64,000 nucleotides of DNA from NCBI RefSeq assembly GCF_014805625.2, contig NW_023998415.1, positions 38,397,131 through 38,461,130 of the forward strand, in the 5' to 3' direction. Under the pieces are notes generated by a model. The model had not been told where the DNA came from, ran no database searches, and saw nothing but the letters and a program-made list of their open reading frames with translations. Below are positions 1-13,330 of the stretch, piece by piece (position 1 is the first letter of the stretch; each line of letters opens with the position of its first letter). The position numbers and the translations under genes were made by a program. Source of the stretch: Glossina fuscipes. Its lineage: Eukaryota > Arthropoda > Insecta > Diptera > Glossinidae.

Positions 1-188
1 ATATTTACATTAATTTTACTAACAGAAAAATATAAGAAAGAGTTATTTACGTACGTTAATAAAAATAGAACAGAAAATGCTTATTAACGCGAAAACAAAG
101 AAGAAAGAAAATAAAGACAACGAGTAAAATAATATAAAACTAATGAGAAAAATTCGACAGTTATCTCAAACAAATGTATATAAAAATA

Positions 189-208
189 TATATATATATA
201 TATATATA
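189..208. repeat. (AT)n microsatellite
   Basis: A short run of alternating A and T in AT-rich sequence. The surrounding stretch 1-840 shows no coding or transposon signal that I can recognise. Confidence 0.9.
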
Positions 209-844
209 AAAAAGCTTTATGTTAATTGAAGCCGTATAGTCTCAACGCCGAAACCAAATCTCATCTGAAAAATTATATGCGATAAAAATATGTGAAAAAA
301 TTTTTAAAATTATTCCAAGTTAGACAGCAATATTACGTATTAGGCGCATTGATAAACAGGTCTTGGATATTCCGAGGGCAACAATGAAGTCTTTAACGCA
401 CTGCTTTAGATGATATAAACTAATTGATATAATTTGTAATGTTTCGTATTACCAGTGATTGATATAAACATATGTGTGCAAAAGTTAATTAATATTTTGC
501 ACCTAGCAACCAATCGAAAATTGTGTGTGTTAAGACGACTTACTCGACCAACTATCTGCAAGTCAACTTTGGTTCGCCACTAAACCGATAGTTAATAAAA
601 ATTTTTGCTGCGATCATGTAAGACTTTCGTGCCTTTTTTATTGCTGTCATTCATGTATAAATGGAAAAGCAGAAAAGTGAAGGAAATCGTTCTTTATAAC
701 GATTTCTGGCTATCAAAAGCCAAAATTACCAACTGTTTCTTCTCTTTGATATAATAACAAGCAAACCAATCAAGTTTCTCAGAATTTGTGTGAGTGGACA
801 TATACGCCATTCCTATTACCTTAGTCCAGTTAATCTCAATAAAC

Positions 845-845
<1 letters not shown>

Positions 846-892
<47 letters not shown>
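846..892. repeat. 47-base poly(A) tract
   Basis: An uninterrupted run of 47 A residues, flanked by aaacc on the left and ctcaactg on the right. It creates a spurious poly-Phe ORF on the minus strand. It could be the tail of a retroposed copy on the plus strand, but I recognise no retroelement body upstream (1-845) and no clear target-site duplication, so it is recorded only as a homopolymer. Confidence 0.9.
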
Positions 893-895
<3 letters not shown>

Positions 896-2160
896 AACTG
901 TTGATAAAGTAACGACCCGCTTTTATCTAAACGGTACCATTGAAGACAATTAGTACTCCTTCTTGATGTAAGAATCGACACCGGCTTGAATAAACAAATC
1001 TCTTTAATCAAATGCTGGGTATAGAGATATTATGCTTTAAAAATCCTTAATTTTTGATTATATGAAGGGACGATGAATTTTTTCACATCTATTTAATATG
1101 TCGAAATCGTCTTACTCAACAATTTTTGTTCAGAAATTTTGAAAATTTGCCAATTTACGATTTACGATAACGGCTTTGTCAGAGTAAGACCTCGATAGTA
1201 TTGCTTCTTCAGCCAAAATAGATAAATGGATTACATTCTGTTACATTCTCTATATAGAACAAAAAAATGCATGAAGGGGAATCAGATGGAGAAACAAGTT
1301 TAAATTGATTTAGATAACGGTTTTCAACTGTTGTGATTTATACAAGACAGTTATGAAAAACTGCTTCGTAACTGGTTCATATTGCACGCAAATTGCAGCA
1401 GAACAATTAAATATTTATAGTTACATTTAAATATTTAAAACCATTATCACTTACAAATAAAACCGTATTATAGATAATCGAACGACCAAAAAGCTGTATC
1501 TACATTTTTTGCCTCATTTACACAAAGTACTTTTTGGCAATTATATCTTACTTTCGAACTTGATATGGAAATAATTTTAGACTAACCTAAAACTCTTAAC
1601 TACAGTCACTGTAACCTTAAAGTCATAACTTAGGAGCAGAGAGAAAGTTATTAGCCTCTCGATTATTGTACGCGCCTATGAATCGGTTTAGACTATTTTT
1701 GTTCTTAATGACAAGCAACGATGACAAACAAAACTTTGAGCACAAATTTGTTTCTCCAATTTGTAACGGAAAGTGTCTGTTGATCCTTATGTCTGTCTAA
1801 ATATAACTTTTAACTTTATTGACTTTCGGGCTCCACGTAGTTGCGAATTGAGAAAGATTGGAGGTTGTAAAGCACGAACGCACGTCTCATTGATGGTGTA
1901 GAAGAGAGTGAGAGGGTCCCAAAGGCACGCAAAGAAATATTCGTGCTTTAACCCATTAAAGGACTAACGGCCAGACGAAATTTACATACCGAATAGGCTG
2001 ATCTTACGTCCTGAGCCACTCTTTACCCTACCCTACCTATGATCTCCATCGGCTAATGATTTTTAGTGGGAAGTTGAGTTCTTCGACTTCTAAGCTCCTT
2101 TCCTCTAGATAAAAAAAAATTCTTGTCCATTTTTATATTTTTTATTTTTTACAATAAAAA
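893..2160. other. Unassigned AT-rich stretch with a GC-richer patch at 1840-2050
   Basis: No open frame of note and no transposon motif was seen. Bases about 1840-2050 are clearly less AT-rich than their surroundings, which in this window usually marks a decayed repeat or former coding DNA, but I could not match it to any other segment here. Confidence 0.4.
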
Positions 2161-2164
2161 CGTT

Positions 2165-2560
2165 CTACACATATACCAAGTAAATAGAAAATCTTCTGAA
2201 CGTCCGCACGTTTAAATTAATGACACATAAGTGTAACAATGATACATGCAAGTATTTATAAAAAATTACAAGAAACAAATAATCATAGGGTGTATACATA
2301 ACGCAGGATTTTGTAGCCGCTGCCAGAATATCCATACTCGCTGAAGAATTCAGCATAACTCATGCGTTTCGATGGCCTGAAATAATTCATCATTCATACC
2401 GTTTCGCCATAAATAATGTTATAATTCTTTCGACGAGGTTTGAGTCGCGGTATATCACTTTAAGCGTCGCCGTGGTGACTTTTGCTGTAAGGCGACTCGT
2501 ATTCGATTACGACTTATAAGTGTGCTATACATATCCAAACTAATGCTTTGAGCGTAGCAC
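2165..2560 (-). repeat. Repeat R2, copy 1
   Basis: This segment is homologous to 42335-42640 in the same orientation. Shared blocks include aaaatcttctgaac, aattaatgacata, and a core read as tatagggtg..acacat.acgca.gat followed by gccgct. The similarity continues through ctcgctga.gaattcag and acgcttcga before breaking. On the minus strand it lies directly after the broken reading frame at 2652-3200, so it may be the 3' part of the same transcription unit or element. A short frame here (about 63 codons from 2356 down) encodes a hydrophobic stretch that is partly preserved in copy 2, for example CVMYTPYDY versus CVMCSPYNF. Class unknown. Confidence 0.6.
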
Positions 2561-2651
2561 CATCGGAAAAATCATCATTTTCCTCTTCGTTATTGCAGTC
2601 TCTTTTCATCTATCTGTTTCTGTTGGATACCGTACGATGGAGCACAAAATC

Positions 2652-3200
2652 TTAGTCGTCCTCGTCGTTGGTCTTTTGCTCAGAACTATTGCCAATATCA
2701 GTAGGTTTCTGCATTAAGTCATGCAAAATAATTCCATTAACTATAGATGGTCTTAACGTATAAGCACGTTTAGGTGACCCAGTTGATGAGCATTTATAAT
2801 TACCCCCACTACCCAGATTGCTATTCAATGAACATTTGTTAAGCAATATGGACGAATTGTTAGCTTGTTTAGATGTAAAATTAAGAGATGTTATAGACAC
2901 AAAAGAAAATAGCATATCGTTAGAAGACGAAACTTCATCGTCATTGTCGGACTGTCAATAAATATGATGATCGGAGATATTTATACATAACGTTTTCGAG
3001 CATGGTGTTACTACGTTCGATTCCAGCTCTTCTGCTCCGCAGCGAGGATTACGCTTACATTTGCATATAATACGAGTAGCAGTAGCAGCCATAACTATCA
3101 GATGTAAATGATGTGAGTCAACTGTCGTAGCGGCTTGTGATGCTTATGTAAAAATTGCCGGAGATTCTATCAGTACTGATTCAACATCATTATCACCCAT
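2652..3200 (-). pseudogene. Broken coding-like frame, 183 codons with two in-frame stops
   Basis: Read on the minus strand from an ATG at 3200-3198 to a TAA at 2652, one frame stays open for 183 codons except for two stops: TAA after about codon 18 (…SPAIFT) and TGA after about codon 81 (…SDHHIY). The product would start MGDNDVESV, has a Cys/Lys-rich patch (ICKCKRNPRC) near residues 50-60, a Ser/Asn-rich middle and an acidic end (NDEDD). Composition is more coding-like than its surroundings. I do not recognise the family. It could be a pseudogene, a decayed transposon ORF or a chance frame. The R2 repeat follows it on the same strand. Two stops in one frame fit decay from a functional ORF, but that is inference. 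Confidence 0.35.
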
Positions 3201-4590
3201 TAGTTATATTTTTGTATTAATTTTAAATAATTTTTTTTTTACACAAAAATATTTTAAATTCGAACGCAATAATAATATTGAGAGAATGTATTGACATCAA
3301 ATTATACAATTAAAAAAATTATTCTTAAAATTTTATTTAAAACAATTCAATTCTCTGGGATATGCCACAATTTTGCACTCACTTATCGTGTTAGCATTAC
3401 ATAATACAGCTTGCTTTTAATATTATGACGCGATTCTACATTCTTTAGCTTTTTCCTCTCCGCCCACAAAAGGAAAATTCATAGTTTTCTTTGTTATCGC
3501 TATCAAACATGCCAGTCTCTCAGGCGTGCCAATTATTTTTTCTTACTAGACATTTCTCGCCAGTGAAATTATCAATGTTACATTCCACAGGGTTGTATTT
3601 GTAGAAAGTCGAATATTACAAAGCATAGGTTTGTTGTCACAAATATGATTAAATCGGTTACTCTGTTCACATTGAGCAAGTATACGAATCAATAGATACG
3701 CTGGTCGATGCAACGCAGCTCTTTTCTGTAAGCCCTAATTTCAAGAAACACATTGAAATAACCTACAAGATCGAACTTTTTTTTTTAGCGAATATATTTA
3801 AAACTTAAATCTTGCTTCTGACACGCGTATGATATGTTTTTAATTACTTTTTAAATAGATTGCAAAAAAAAAAAAAAAAAAAAAAAACGAACAAAAAAAA
3901 TATTCTCAAAGAAAAATGAGAAGAAGGCGCTAAAAATTCTATGAACATACAGTTAACTTTGACAGCGAAAAGTTCACAGTTGCAAAATACTAAAATAATA
4001 ATAATAATCATAAAAATAGAATGTAAAAGAAAAAGGCGCCAAACAAATTATTCCTTAATTGATTTGTAAGTACATATTTGAAAAAGTGCACGCTTAAGTT
4101 TTATAACCAGTATAAACGTCTCTTGGTAAAGGATGATTGAACATCATTATAAAAATCTTGCTTAGTTGCAGACTTTGTTAAGTATATTCTTGAATGAATA
4201 TCATCATCATCGCCCTCTCATATTCACACTTATGTCAACTGCATAATCCCTGATCAGTAGCAAGTTAAGAGGTGAACACCGCGCTGATTGGTGAACTTTT
4301 GAAGCGTTTAAACATGAAAATATGAAGTTATCGCCTGTCGTTGCTCAATTAATTACAGTAAATATATAAAGTACATTAAGCATTTAAGCATGCTAGCAAA
4401 GAGGGTTGGAAAATGACTCTAGACATTCCACTTAAGAAAGTCAAAAACTCTCAACTTTTACTTTAGCTACGCATGCGTAATATAAACTTTCAAAATTTCC
4501 ATAAAAGATACAAATTTCTTTAATTTATCTTAAAAATATATTAGCAAGATAAAAGTTTTAGTCGCTAAAATAATATCAAAAAAAAATAAT
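3201..4590. other. Unassigned AT-rich stretch
   Basis: Contains poly(A) runs near 3864-3887 and short (AAT)n near 3992-4010. No protein-coding or RNA signal was recognised. Confidence 0.4.
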
Positions 4591-5430
4591 TAAGAAAGTT
4601 ATATTCGGACGAGACCGAACCATTTATGCCCACCGCGTCACCGTTATCCTAAAAAAAAAAATACCAAAACGCAGTAGAAGAAATCAATTTTCAGGCTCCA
4701 TACATAACATGGAGTGGGGGAAGTTGATCCTTTTTAACTTTCAAAATAAAAGTTTTTGTCGCATAGGCACGTGGGCGTTTTATGCGTATCCTTTGAAAAG
4801 TTTAGATCCTCATTTTTACGAACAGGAGAATGTGTACTACAGATACTGCACTATTAAGCGGATGGACACATGAACAGACGAACATACAGAAATTCATAGG
4901 TGTACTCCAAATTTAAAACTGCTCATGAGTTTATATATTTGATGTGGTTTTTCAAGCTTCTTTTTTTAGAAAAGTATTGAAAAAGAAATTAAGTTTTGAT
5001 ACACAATAATATTTGGTATGCATAGTCAATCCATCCCAATTTTGTATAGGTACGACAGAATGTACGCTGAAGTTTTCAGTTCAAAAAACCATTTATTCAA
5101 TCCCTTTAAAAAACAGAGGCATTCGCAATTTATATGATACTGTGGACGCATCCGTTGACCAATCTCAATTCTCTCAGCCTGCGTGCAAGAACTCCTAATC
5201 TTTCGTTCCAAATTTTAACTCGATAGGTTTATTTGTGTGATCGAAAGAATGTTTCCAACAGTCATTATACAGACGGACAGAAGACGGGCATTCTTAAATC
5301 AATTCAGAATTTGACGCGGATCAAGAATATTTATGCTCGTTGTGGGGCATCTGAAGACTCCTTCTGGGCGTTGCAAACATTTTAACAAAATGATTATACC
5401 ATTCGGTGATGGGTATAAAAGCTATTACAT
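4590..5430 (+). repeat. Dispersed repeat family M, copy 1
   Basis: A diverged, AT-rich interspersed repeat. Its hallmarks, in order, are a gagaccgaac block near 4610, a gtgggcg block near 4768, and a run reading aattcagaatttgacg..gatcaagaatat near 5300. These are followed by tttgtggggc-type sequence, then gttgcaaacattttaacaaaatga, and a terminal gatgggtataaaa at about 5407-5420. The same ordered blocks recur at 38.4-38.95 kb in the same orientation. They occur in inverse orientation at 11.3, 23.7, 26.1 and 41.9 kb. The family resembles non-autonomous repeats ending in GGGTATAAA that are abundant in fly genomes. No open frame or terminal inverted repeat was identified, so the class is left open. 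Outer boundaries are approximate. Confidence 0.65.
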
Positions 5431-8394
5431 AAAGAACTAATTAAAATAAAATTTTCAATTCCATTCCTCTTGAGCGAAAAGATAGCAACGCCGTCAAGTG
5501 GAACACAGTTGAAGAAAAGGTGCTTACCTTTGTTTTCATTTCATTTCTTGAAATGAATGAACTCAAAAAGCGGCAAAGCAGTCTTATGTCATATTATTAC
5601 ACATCAGTACGTTTGTAAGCGCCTTAAAGTTATTGAAATGTAACTACATGAGATATTTTATTGAATGAGAATGTAAAACAAAATTTGATCAACAGAATAA
5701 CAATCACATTATACTAGTGAGCGAGATAGTCAAACAAAACTACCATATTTATTATTATTATTATTATTATGACTATCTGCCTACGTTAATGTTTATATAC
5801 ACACATATATACTACATGCCAGCGTATCTTTCTTGCATCTTCGACTAACAAAAAAATTAAAGTTTATCTTAGCATGCGTCTCCAACAAAAGATAGAATGT
5901 CTTCTAAACAAAAGTCGTTTTCCAAGCATATGTGCATTAAACACACAAAGTCATCCTCACACATATATATGGACTTCTAGGTGCTGCAAGTGTTCTTTTA
6001 CTTGCCCTCCTTACGATAACGTAAATACTGTGCAATTTCGCATACATACCTTTAAGATGAAAAACGTTCATGTTTGCCGTTAAATGTCTGACGTCTATTG
6101 CTTCTATGAAATGAAAATAAATGCATGTATGTATACACTCAGTATTTGTATATGTTAAACAATCAATATTGTACAAAATAATGTAGACGTTATTTCAACT
6201 AGAGGGCATTATTTGTTTTCCGATATTTAACACCTAGAAGTAATCACTTGTAAATCGATTATGAATCTAGGTCAAAATAAACTATTCTAAAAATTAATGT
6301 TCAATTTTTGTAGGAAATTTTCTCTTAAAAAGTTTTGTACACTATAACAAATTCAGATCCACTACAAACCAAAAATGATCAAATCACATAAGAAGTTTAC
6401 ATCAAAGTTTTACTTCCTTAACGACATTGTAGCAATTAACTTTTTGTAAGCTTTATAACTTTACTACATTATTTTTGTACATTTTCTTTCGCTGTACACG
6501 TCATTGTGCACATTGTGGAAATTCTATTCAATTTGCTTTTTCAATAAATAAGTAATAAAATTAACCATTCCATTTTAATTATGTATTATGATGAGAGGAG
6601 TACTTAGTTCCCGTTGTTGTTTAAACAACAGCAAGAAAAATTCGTAGGAGAAATGTATGCCATTCAACATAAATCCTAGTTACTTATCAAATTGGTTAAG
6701 TACGTGTAAATTGAGCAAATTGATCAGCATATTAGTTTCTCTCACAGAGGTAGTTTTCATTTGACAAACGCTCGTCGCTCATTAAAAGATGCCACATAAA
6801 ATAGTTATGTTCTTCATCAGGCTGAATAGTAGAACCTACGCATCCAAGTCGGTCTATCTGTGTGAAGCGGCGATTGCACTATCAACACTTTGCTTAGAAG
6901 ATTACATTTCAGTTTTTCTCCAAAATTACTTTTCTTCCTTCCAAACCAATTGAAACCTGACATATCGAGATTAGACGACTTCAACTTATTTTCCAGCAGC
7001 ACATCACATTAGAAAGGCGAATCAATTAAGCCACAACTTAACTCCTTCGATTCGCATTTGTGGGCGAAATCTTACAGTAAAGCACATACATGACGTCCTT
7101 AAGTAGATGCAGTCACGTGGATATCAATAAAATATATAACTTTACTAAATTTAGTAGATTACCCATCCAAATCTCTTAAAAAGTAGAGCCGATAGATAAT
7201 CTTAATTGCTAGTCCTTTGCATTCTCCTATTCTTTCATTACTTCTTTCTCTCTAATCAAAGAATTGATTCTTTTAGTCTAACGAAAGTGCAATAATAATT
7301 AAAATAATAGTAAATCAACGCCTGAGTGCTTCCAAGCGTATTCGTATTCTCTTTTACTACAAGCGTTCTACCTCTGCAATGGAATAGATTATAGTGTTCA
7401 ACGAACTAAAAGTAACATTTTCAGACTATTTCTATTTTCTGTCTCTTGCTTTTGGTGTCTCAAAATTTTACCATTCACGCAATTGCGTAAATTTGGTTTC
7501 GCGGAGTATCTGTGCTGTGTATTTAGCAAACAACAAAACAAGATTAAAATTTCCTTGATTGTTCAATCAAAATGTGAATAATGAATTGATCTTTAGATTG
7601 GATCTCGTTCTTATCTATAGTATCATAAACTTAATTATATACTTATGTTGCGAAAATGTTAAATAAAAATGTTTATGTTAGTAAAGTGAGAAGAATGCTT
7701 ATGCTAGTGTTATAACGAATACTTGGAATATAAAAAAATAATGCTTGAGGGTAACCAATGGATTATTGTGGAACGATAATCCTACAAGACATACAAATGG
7801 ACGAATGCATCGATGAATAGTAGATACGCTATTCTATTTTTAAATCTTTTGTCAGTCGACCGCAGAGATAATGTGAAGTGTTTATCGGCTACATATGCCA
7901 TCTCTCGCTATACATTTTTTTTTTTTTTTAGGCGTTAGGCGTAAACGCAATATTCATAACGTTGAGTGTCCAAAAGAGGTACGCAGACATTTTAATTTAG
8001 ACACAAAGAGACGAGGAAAATTGCTCAAAACAACCAAACTCATCACTCATAAGATACTTTCATAATGCAATTCACATAAGCGAAATCAAGAGCAGGACAT
8101 GTAAGATCTAATTGCAACAATCGTTCAGTGTCATGATATATAGAAAACTGTATGAACGTAGGAAACCGTTAAAAGCCATCAGACTTTCCAATTTCATGTT
8201 ACAGTAACGCAAAAGATGAGAACGCACGAGATTGAGAACGAACTCGGTTACGTGAGAGTAAAAAACTGAAAACAATTTAATCTAATAAATAACTTGGGTA
8301 TCAGTGGGGGGTACTTCCTTACGAATGATTGTATAAAATCTAATCTATTATTTTTAGGAACCATAAACGAACCCTGATATAACTTTTGTCGAAA

Positions 8395-8431
<37 letters not shown>

Positions 8432-8780
8432 ACTTCATAACACTTATTGGAGCATATATAATGTATGTTTTTGCATTCAGCAAACTATAATTTGGTACAA
8501 CACATTGTTGTCATTGTTTTTGTAGCATACAAAAGAAATTTTTCTTTTTTTATTTGTGCGCCTATGCGCAAAACATATGCGTGTGTAAAATAAGGAAATT
8601 TTACGATTTTTGCTTTGCGAACGGAAGCGGAAATGTTATACATGAACATGAAAACATTTATCAAAGATGATATTTATAATGGAATTTTTTTAATGACTAA
8701 ATATTAAATCATTAGTAATTTTTTCGATACGTATTCACGTGCGCAAATGAAAATTTCACAGATTAAATCTTTACTAAGTA
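5431..8780. other. Unassigned AT-rich stretch with simple repeats
   Basis: Contains (ATT)n at about 5750-5770 and an (AT)n run at 8397-8427. No gene, RNA gene or recognisable transposon motif was found, and the open frames here are short and without coding character. Confidence 0.45.
8397..8427. repeat. (AT)n microsatellite
   Basis: Perfect alternating AT run of about 30 bases. Confidence 0.9.
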
Positions 8781-8788
8781 GATGATTG

Positions 8789-8806
8789 CCGCCCCTACAT
8801 GGGCGG
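8789..8806. repeat. GC-rich 6-bp inverted repeat (hairpin)
   Basis: The arms ccgccc and gggcgg are separated by ctacat. A perfect all-GC stem of this kind stands out in very AT-rich sequence. It lies at the left edge of a GC-richer patch running to about 9190, which contains a probably spurious 119-codon ORF (8830-9189). Function unknown. Confidence 0.5.
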
Positions 8807-9804
8807 AAGGTATTTAAAAACCCTAAGAAATGCATGGATCTATTGCGATTCACAATACAACGAAACATTACAACGCAATCTTCCAAACAATAGCCTTGTA
8901 TTTTCCTGCTACTAGTCGCAAGCAGGAAAGACGCAGGGGGTCACATGGAAGGATATTTCTAAAATTTTTGAGAACAAAGGAAGGATGTAATAATTTTTGT
9001 CGGGTTGAGGGGCAATATCGTATATGTATAAATGCACTTTGCAGACCACGACATAAAATGTGTATAACTCAATCCCCGCGTAAACATAGGGCATGTCTTT
9101 TAAGGGTAAATATGAACTATCGGCCGAGAGAGTATCAACTGTTCAGTTCTTGTTCACAACCCAATTTCATTCGGGCATTCGGGCTTTAGAGAAATTCTTG
9201 GAATATCTGTCACATTTTCGAGATTTTGGTGGTAAAATGATTAGATTTACGAGACGAATATGCCTCTAACTAACTAACTAATATTCCAGTCAGCTAATTT
9301 AAGCACAACTACACTCGCTTATCGCGTGATATCGCATTCTATCGTACTACTTATTTTTTTCTCTCTCACGTACAACTCTCGCATGCAACTAGTAGACAAA
9401 CAAACTAGTATGACACGTTCCTTATCCTTTGTTCTGTAATTGAGTATTTGCTAAGCGGATGACTTCCAGTATCGCAAGACATTAAGCCGAAAATACAGAC
9501 CTACATGAATGATTTAAGAAATCAGTTTCGACATTTAACGTTTGGAAACCCGTGACGGCTGCCTACAAGAGTTGTCTGAAGCAATCCGGAATTCCACTTT
9601 TCGTCGAAAACCATGACAAAAATGTTTAAATCTGTGCTATTTACGTATTGCAAACGCAGGGGCTATCTTACTACGACATAATGCGGGCACCACCCATTTA
9701 TTTTATTTAGAATAATTTTTTAATTAGTTTTATTTTTAATGAATTGACTTTTGTCAACAAAATATTTTTCATAATAAGCGAAATTTTTCATATAATTAAA
9801 AACA

Positions 9805-9842
9805 GAGAGAGAGAGGGAGAGAGAGAGAGAGAAAGAGAGAGA
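9805..9842. repeat. (GA)n microsatellite
   Basis: Imperfect purine run of GA units with occasional GG and AA interruptions. Confidence 0.9.
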
Positions 9843-11260
9843 TTGAAAGCAAAACTTGATAAGGGTTACGGTCAGGGTAGACTGGACATACATATAATAT
9901 AATGAACTGTTGCTACGTGTAAACTGCTTTCAATATAATACACAAAAATGGGATGAACATTTAAATTAACAACGTTAAGAATATTGTAACTAATAATTAT
10001 TTACGCGACCTTAAATATACAATAAAAAAATAAATTTTTTCTAGAACAAGACAAATACATCCTGTACTTTAACTATAACAAAAGCACAATTATTAATTAT
10101 GTAAATGAGTATTTGGTACACACAACAAAAAATTGCCAAAAATATGCAATAATTGGACCATTAAAAGCGAAAAATGTGAACACAATTAAGTGCAAATAAA
10201 ATCTTACGAAAAATTATATACTATATGTAATGGCTTAATAATATAACAACCAAAAAACTGAATTGCGTACGTGCGAAAAGTCCTGGGAGATATTTATTAT
10301 TAGACACTGGTGAGTGTCATACATCAAGCAACGTCAATCGGGTAGTTTTATACTGATGTGTGTTCGAAGGTTCATATTTTATAAGCACAACTTTGTATTT
10401 CGTTAATCGTAACAAAGTTCCCAGTATTGTACAATTCTTAAAGGAAAAAACTTGCAGTGTTTACAGTCAATATGCTTCATAGAATGCAGTAAAATTTTGA
10501 TAAATTGATCCGTTCGCTCCAGAAAGCATATTGTCAAAGATGTCGCTCTGGTCAACTAATCACTGGACAAATCGTTTAAATTCTATAAAAGCTCGTAGAA
10601 CATCGACACAGTAACAGCCTAGACACTGTTAAGAAATAAAATATAGCTTGTTTGCTAGTGCAAGAACTGTCAATGAAAAATTTGATTGACGGGAATTTCT
10701 ATCAACGAGCCACTACTGAAAAATAATGAAATCGAATACTTTTTCGAATCAAATATTAAAAACCCGTAAATAGTAATATACAGAGATATCAAAAAGTTCG
10801 AAAAAAATGGGAGCCAACGAAAGGTTATATACGATGGGAATAGAGGGAATTCGTACATTATGAGTTTGAAATGATCAATCATTTGATTTTAAGCAATTAA
10901 CCAGATCACGGTAAACCCTTCAAAAGAACCGGTCAGAATTCATTAGTAGAACAAAAGGTGTTGTCTTCTATCATAACGTTGTGGGATCATAGACATTTTT
11001 AGCGACCTGGCAAAGAGTGAGAGTGCTTAACTGCAAAGTTGACGTTGTCACTGTATAGCTTCTGACTTGCTTGTGCTCAGGATTCTCAGAAATTGCACAA
11101 AGATTGCATAGTAGTTTTTCTACCAAATGGACAAAAAGTTATAGATAATAGTGCACATAAATATTTTGATTTTGAAAGAAAGAAAAATAGAATAATAAGA
11201 AAATGACAAAAAAACAATTTCAATGTTTTTTCCGCATTCACTATTTAAAAATTTTTCTTT
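9843..11260. other. Unassigned AT-rich stretch
   Basis: No coding, RNA or mobile-element signal that I can support. Mostly A/T-rich sequence with poly(A) patches. Confidence 0.4.
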
Positions 11261-11264
11261 TTAC

Positions 11265-12000
11265 CATCAGGACGATGGGAATGTCCAGAATAAAATTTCA
11301 GAGACCCCACAAAGTTTATATCCTCTTAATCAGCGTCAAATTCTAAATCGACTTAAGCATATCCCTTTGTCCATAGGTCCGTCTATGTAACGTTTGCTGT
11401 AAACCATTCCCTTGGCCAAAGAGAATGAAGCTTTCGGATTTAAATTTATCAGAAATATTGGAGGTCCTTTCACGCAGGTTGGTATTGAAAATAGGCCAAC
11501 TCGTTTCAAGAACACGCCTACAATACCACATAAACTGAGAACACCTCTACTTTTCAACAATAAAAAATTCATTCTTTGTTCAGTACTTACAAACTGCAGC
11601 AGATAAATCTGCAAAATTTTGAACGTATATTCTATGGATGATGCCGTAATATACGAACGAAAATGAGAAAATTGACCGGGCCTGCCCTGATATTATAGTG
11701 TATCAAAATAGAATTTTTTTCTTCAATAGCTTTATAACGCGCAAAAGGAAGTTTTGAAAACGCTATAAAGTATATAAATTGTTGCTTAATTACAGATTCG
11801 CAATACACCTAAGCCCGCTCGCCTGCTTATCCATTTATCCATTCGTCCAACTATATAATAACTGAGACAAACATTCTCCCTTTCGCAAAAATGAAGATAT
11901 CGCCTACAAACAAAAGAGTTGGAAAATGGCCTAAACAGGTTAAAGAACACGCCCACAAAGTCTATAAAAGAAGTACATGTCCATCGCCATCATGTCATCA
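11265..12000 (-). repeat. Dispersed repeat family M, copy 2
   Basis: Inverse-orientation copy. On the plus strand it reads cagagaccccacaaag (about 11298), then aatcagcgtcaaattctaaatcga (about 11328) and ccgtctatgt. Next come aaatttatcagaaatattgga and ggttggtattgaaaatagg (about 11440-11500), then aaaattgaccgggcctgccc (about 11668) and acacgcccacaaag (about 11950). These match the corresponding blocks at 23.7-24.1 and 26.1-26.5 kb. Three overlapping short ORFs inside it are shadows of the repeat and are not genes. Boundaries approximate. Confidence 0.65.
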
Positions 12001-13129
12001 GAATAATTTAGTTAATCTTCTGAAATGTTCCTCTAAATATTAAGATAAAACAAAGCTAAACTTAAATGTTTAGATAACAATACGAATCATAGCTGTTCAA
12101 GTTTTCAATTTAATCTGCGATATACCAACATAAACACGAGAATGCGTAGCTAATCAAGAGTGTTTAGGATTTTATGCTCAACGGTCTTTAGAGATTTTAC
12201 CGCCGATAAGTATTTATAAGATCAATTGGATTGAGATGTGGATGCAGAAAGCTTGAAAGTATTCATGCAGTTCAATTGCCAGCACGACATTGGTTAGATG
12301 ACAAGGTTGGTAAACACATAAACTTATTCAATAAACAATATCACTTAGATGGTCTATAATGGAAATTGATGCATAAAGTACGTGCTCAGTTTGTTGTGCA
12401 CGTGTTCTAGACGCAATATAATATCTTACCGAGTGAAAGTATTTTGCTTGCAATCTATATTTCTACTTTACTTTATTGATTGCTACGACTTTATCAGTTA
12501 AACTTTGTAGTTGCTGTCGTTGTATGTTCATAAATAAAAAAAGTTCAATAAATTTTTTAGTCTTGAAGTTGTGATTAAAATATGCCGGGTTCTATTACCA
12601 TTATTAAAACAGATAACAGTTTAGGCGAACGGCTATAGAAAATAGCAAAATTTAAAACAAAAATTCCCATCTACCGCGGACATCCATAAGCTACTTCGCA
12701 ATTATACGCAAAATGCATATATATATATATATTCTGGTAAAAATTGATGACAGAGCAAAAGAGTGCCGAAAAGTACTTTGCACCTACTTGTTTTCCTGTA
12801 ATGTACACCTTAGAGCAGATAGTGATCTTATAAATAATTACAGCAGTGATAACCCATCCATGCGCTTAAATCTACAGCTTATAGCGGATACTGATCCACA
12901 ATTTTGTACAAACATTTCCCAAGGTCATTTACGAGGTTAGGCTTAAAATGATCCCGCTCGGCCAGTTCACCATTTTTCACGGTTTAAGTACAAAGTTTAG
13001 ATAAGTCCAACGTTATAAATCTTTTTCATGGCTCGGTTTTAGCTTGATTTCTATCATGAATGATAAGAATTTAATGTAGCAATGGCCTTACCTTGTGGTT
13101 AGTAATTGAAAATCTTTACCTCACATAGC
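12001..13129. other. Unassigned AT-rich stretch
   Basis: Includes a short (AT)n run near 12718-12732. Nothing recognisable as coding or mobile. Confidence 0.4.
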
Positions 13130-13293
13130 AGCTTTTTACAGAAATTTTTTCGGCAGCATTCCAAAAACAGACGACAGCGAGAAAGGCAAAGAAAAAGACT
13201 GGTGGCAGATTAGACCGAGAAATGAAGCAAAGACTCCCTCCAACTTCTTGATATGCTAAATTGACTTAGAACTTGTTGTTGATCAGGAATACT

Positions 13294-13330
<37 letters not shown>

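Noticed and set aside
694..1011. 105-codon minus-strand ORF
   Set aside because: The centre is a poly-Phe stretch from the 47-base poly(A) tract; flanks show no domain.
11336..11614. Overlapping ORFs on both strands at 11.3-11.6 kb
   Set aside because: They fall inside an M-family dispersed repeat, and their frames are not preserved in other copies.
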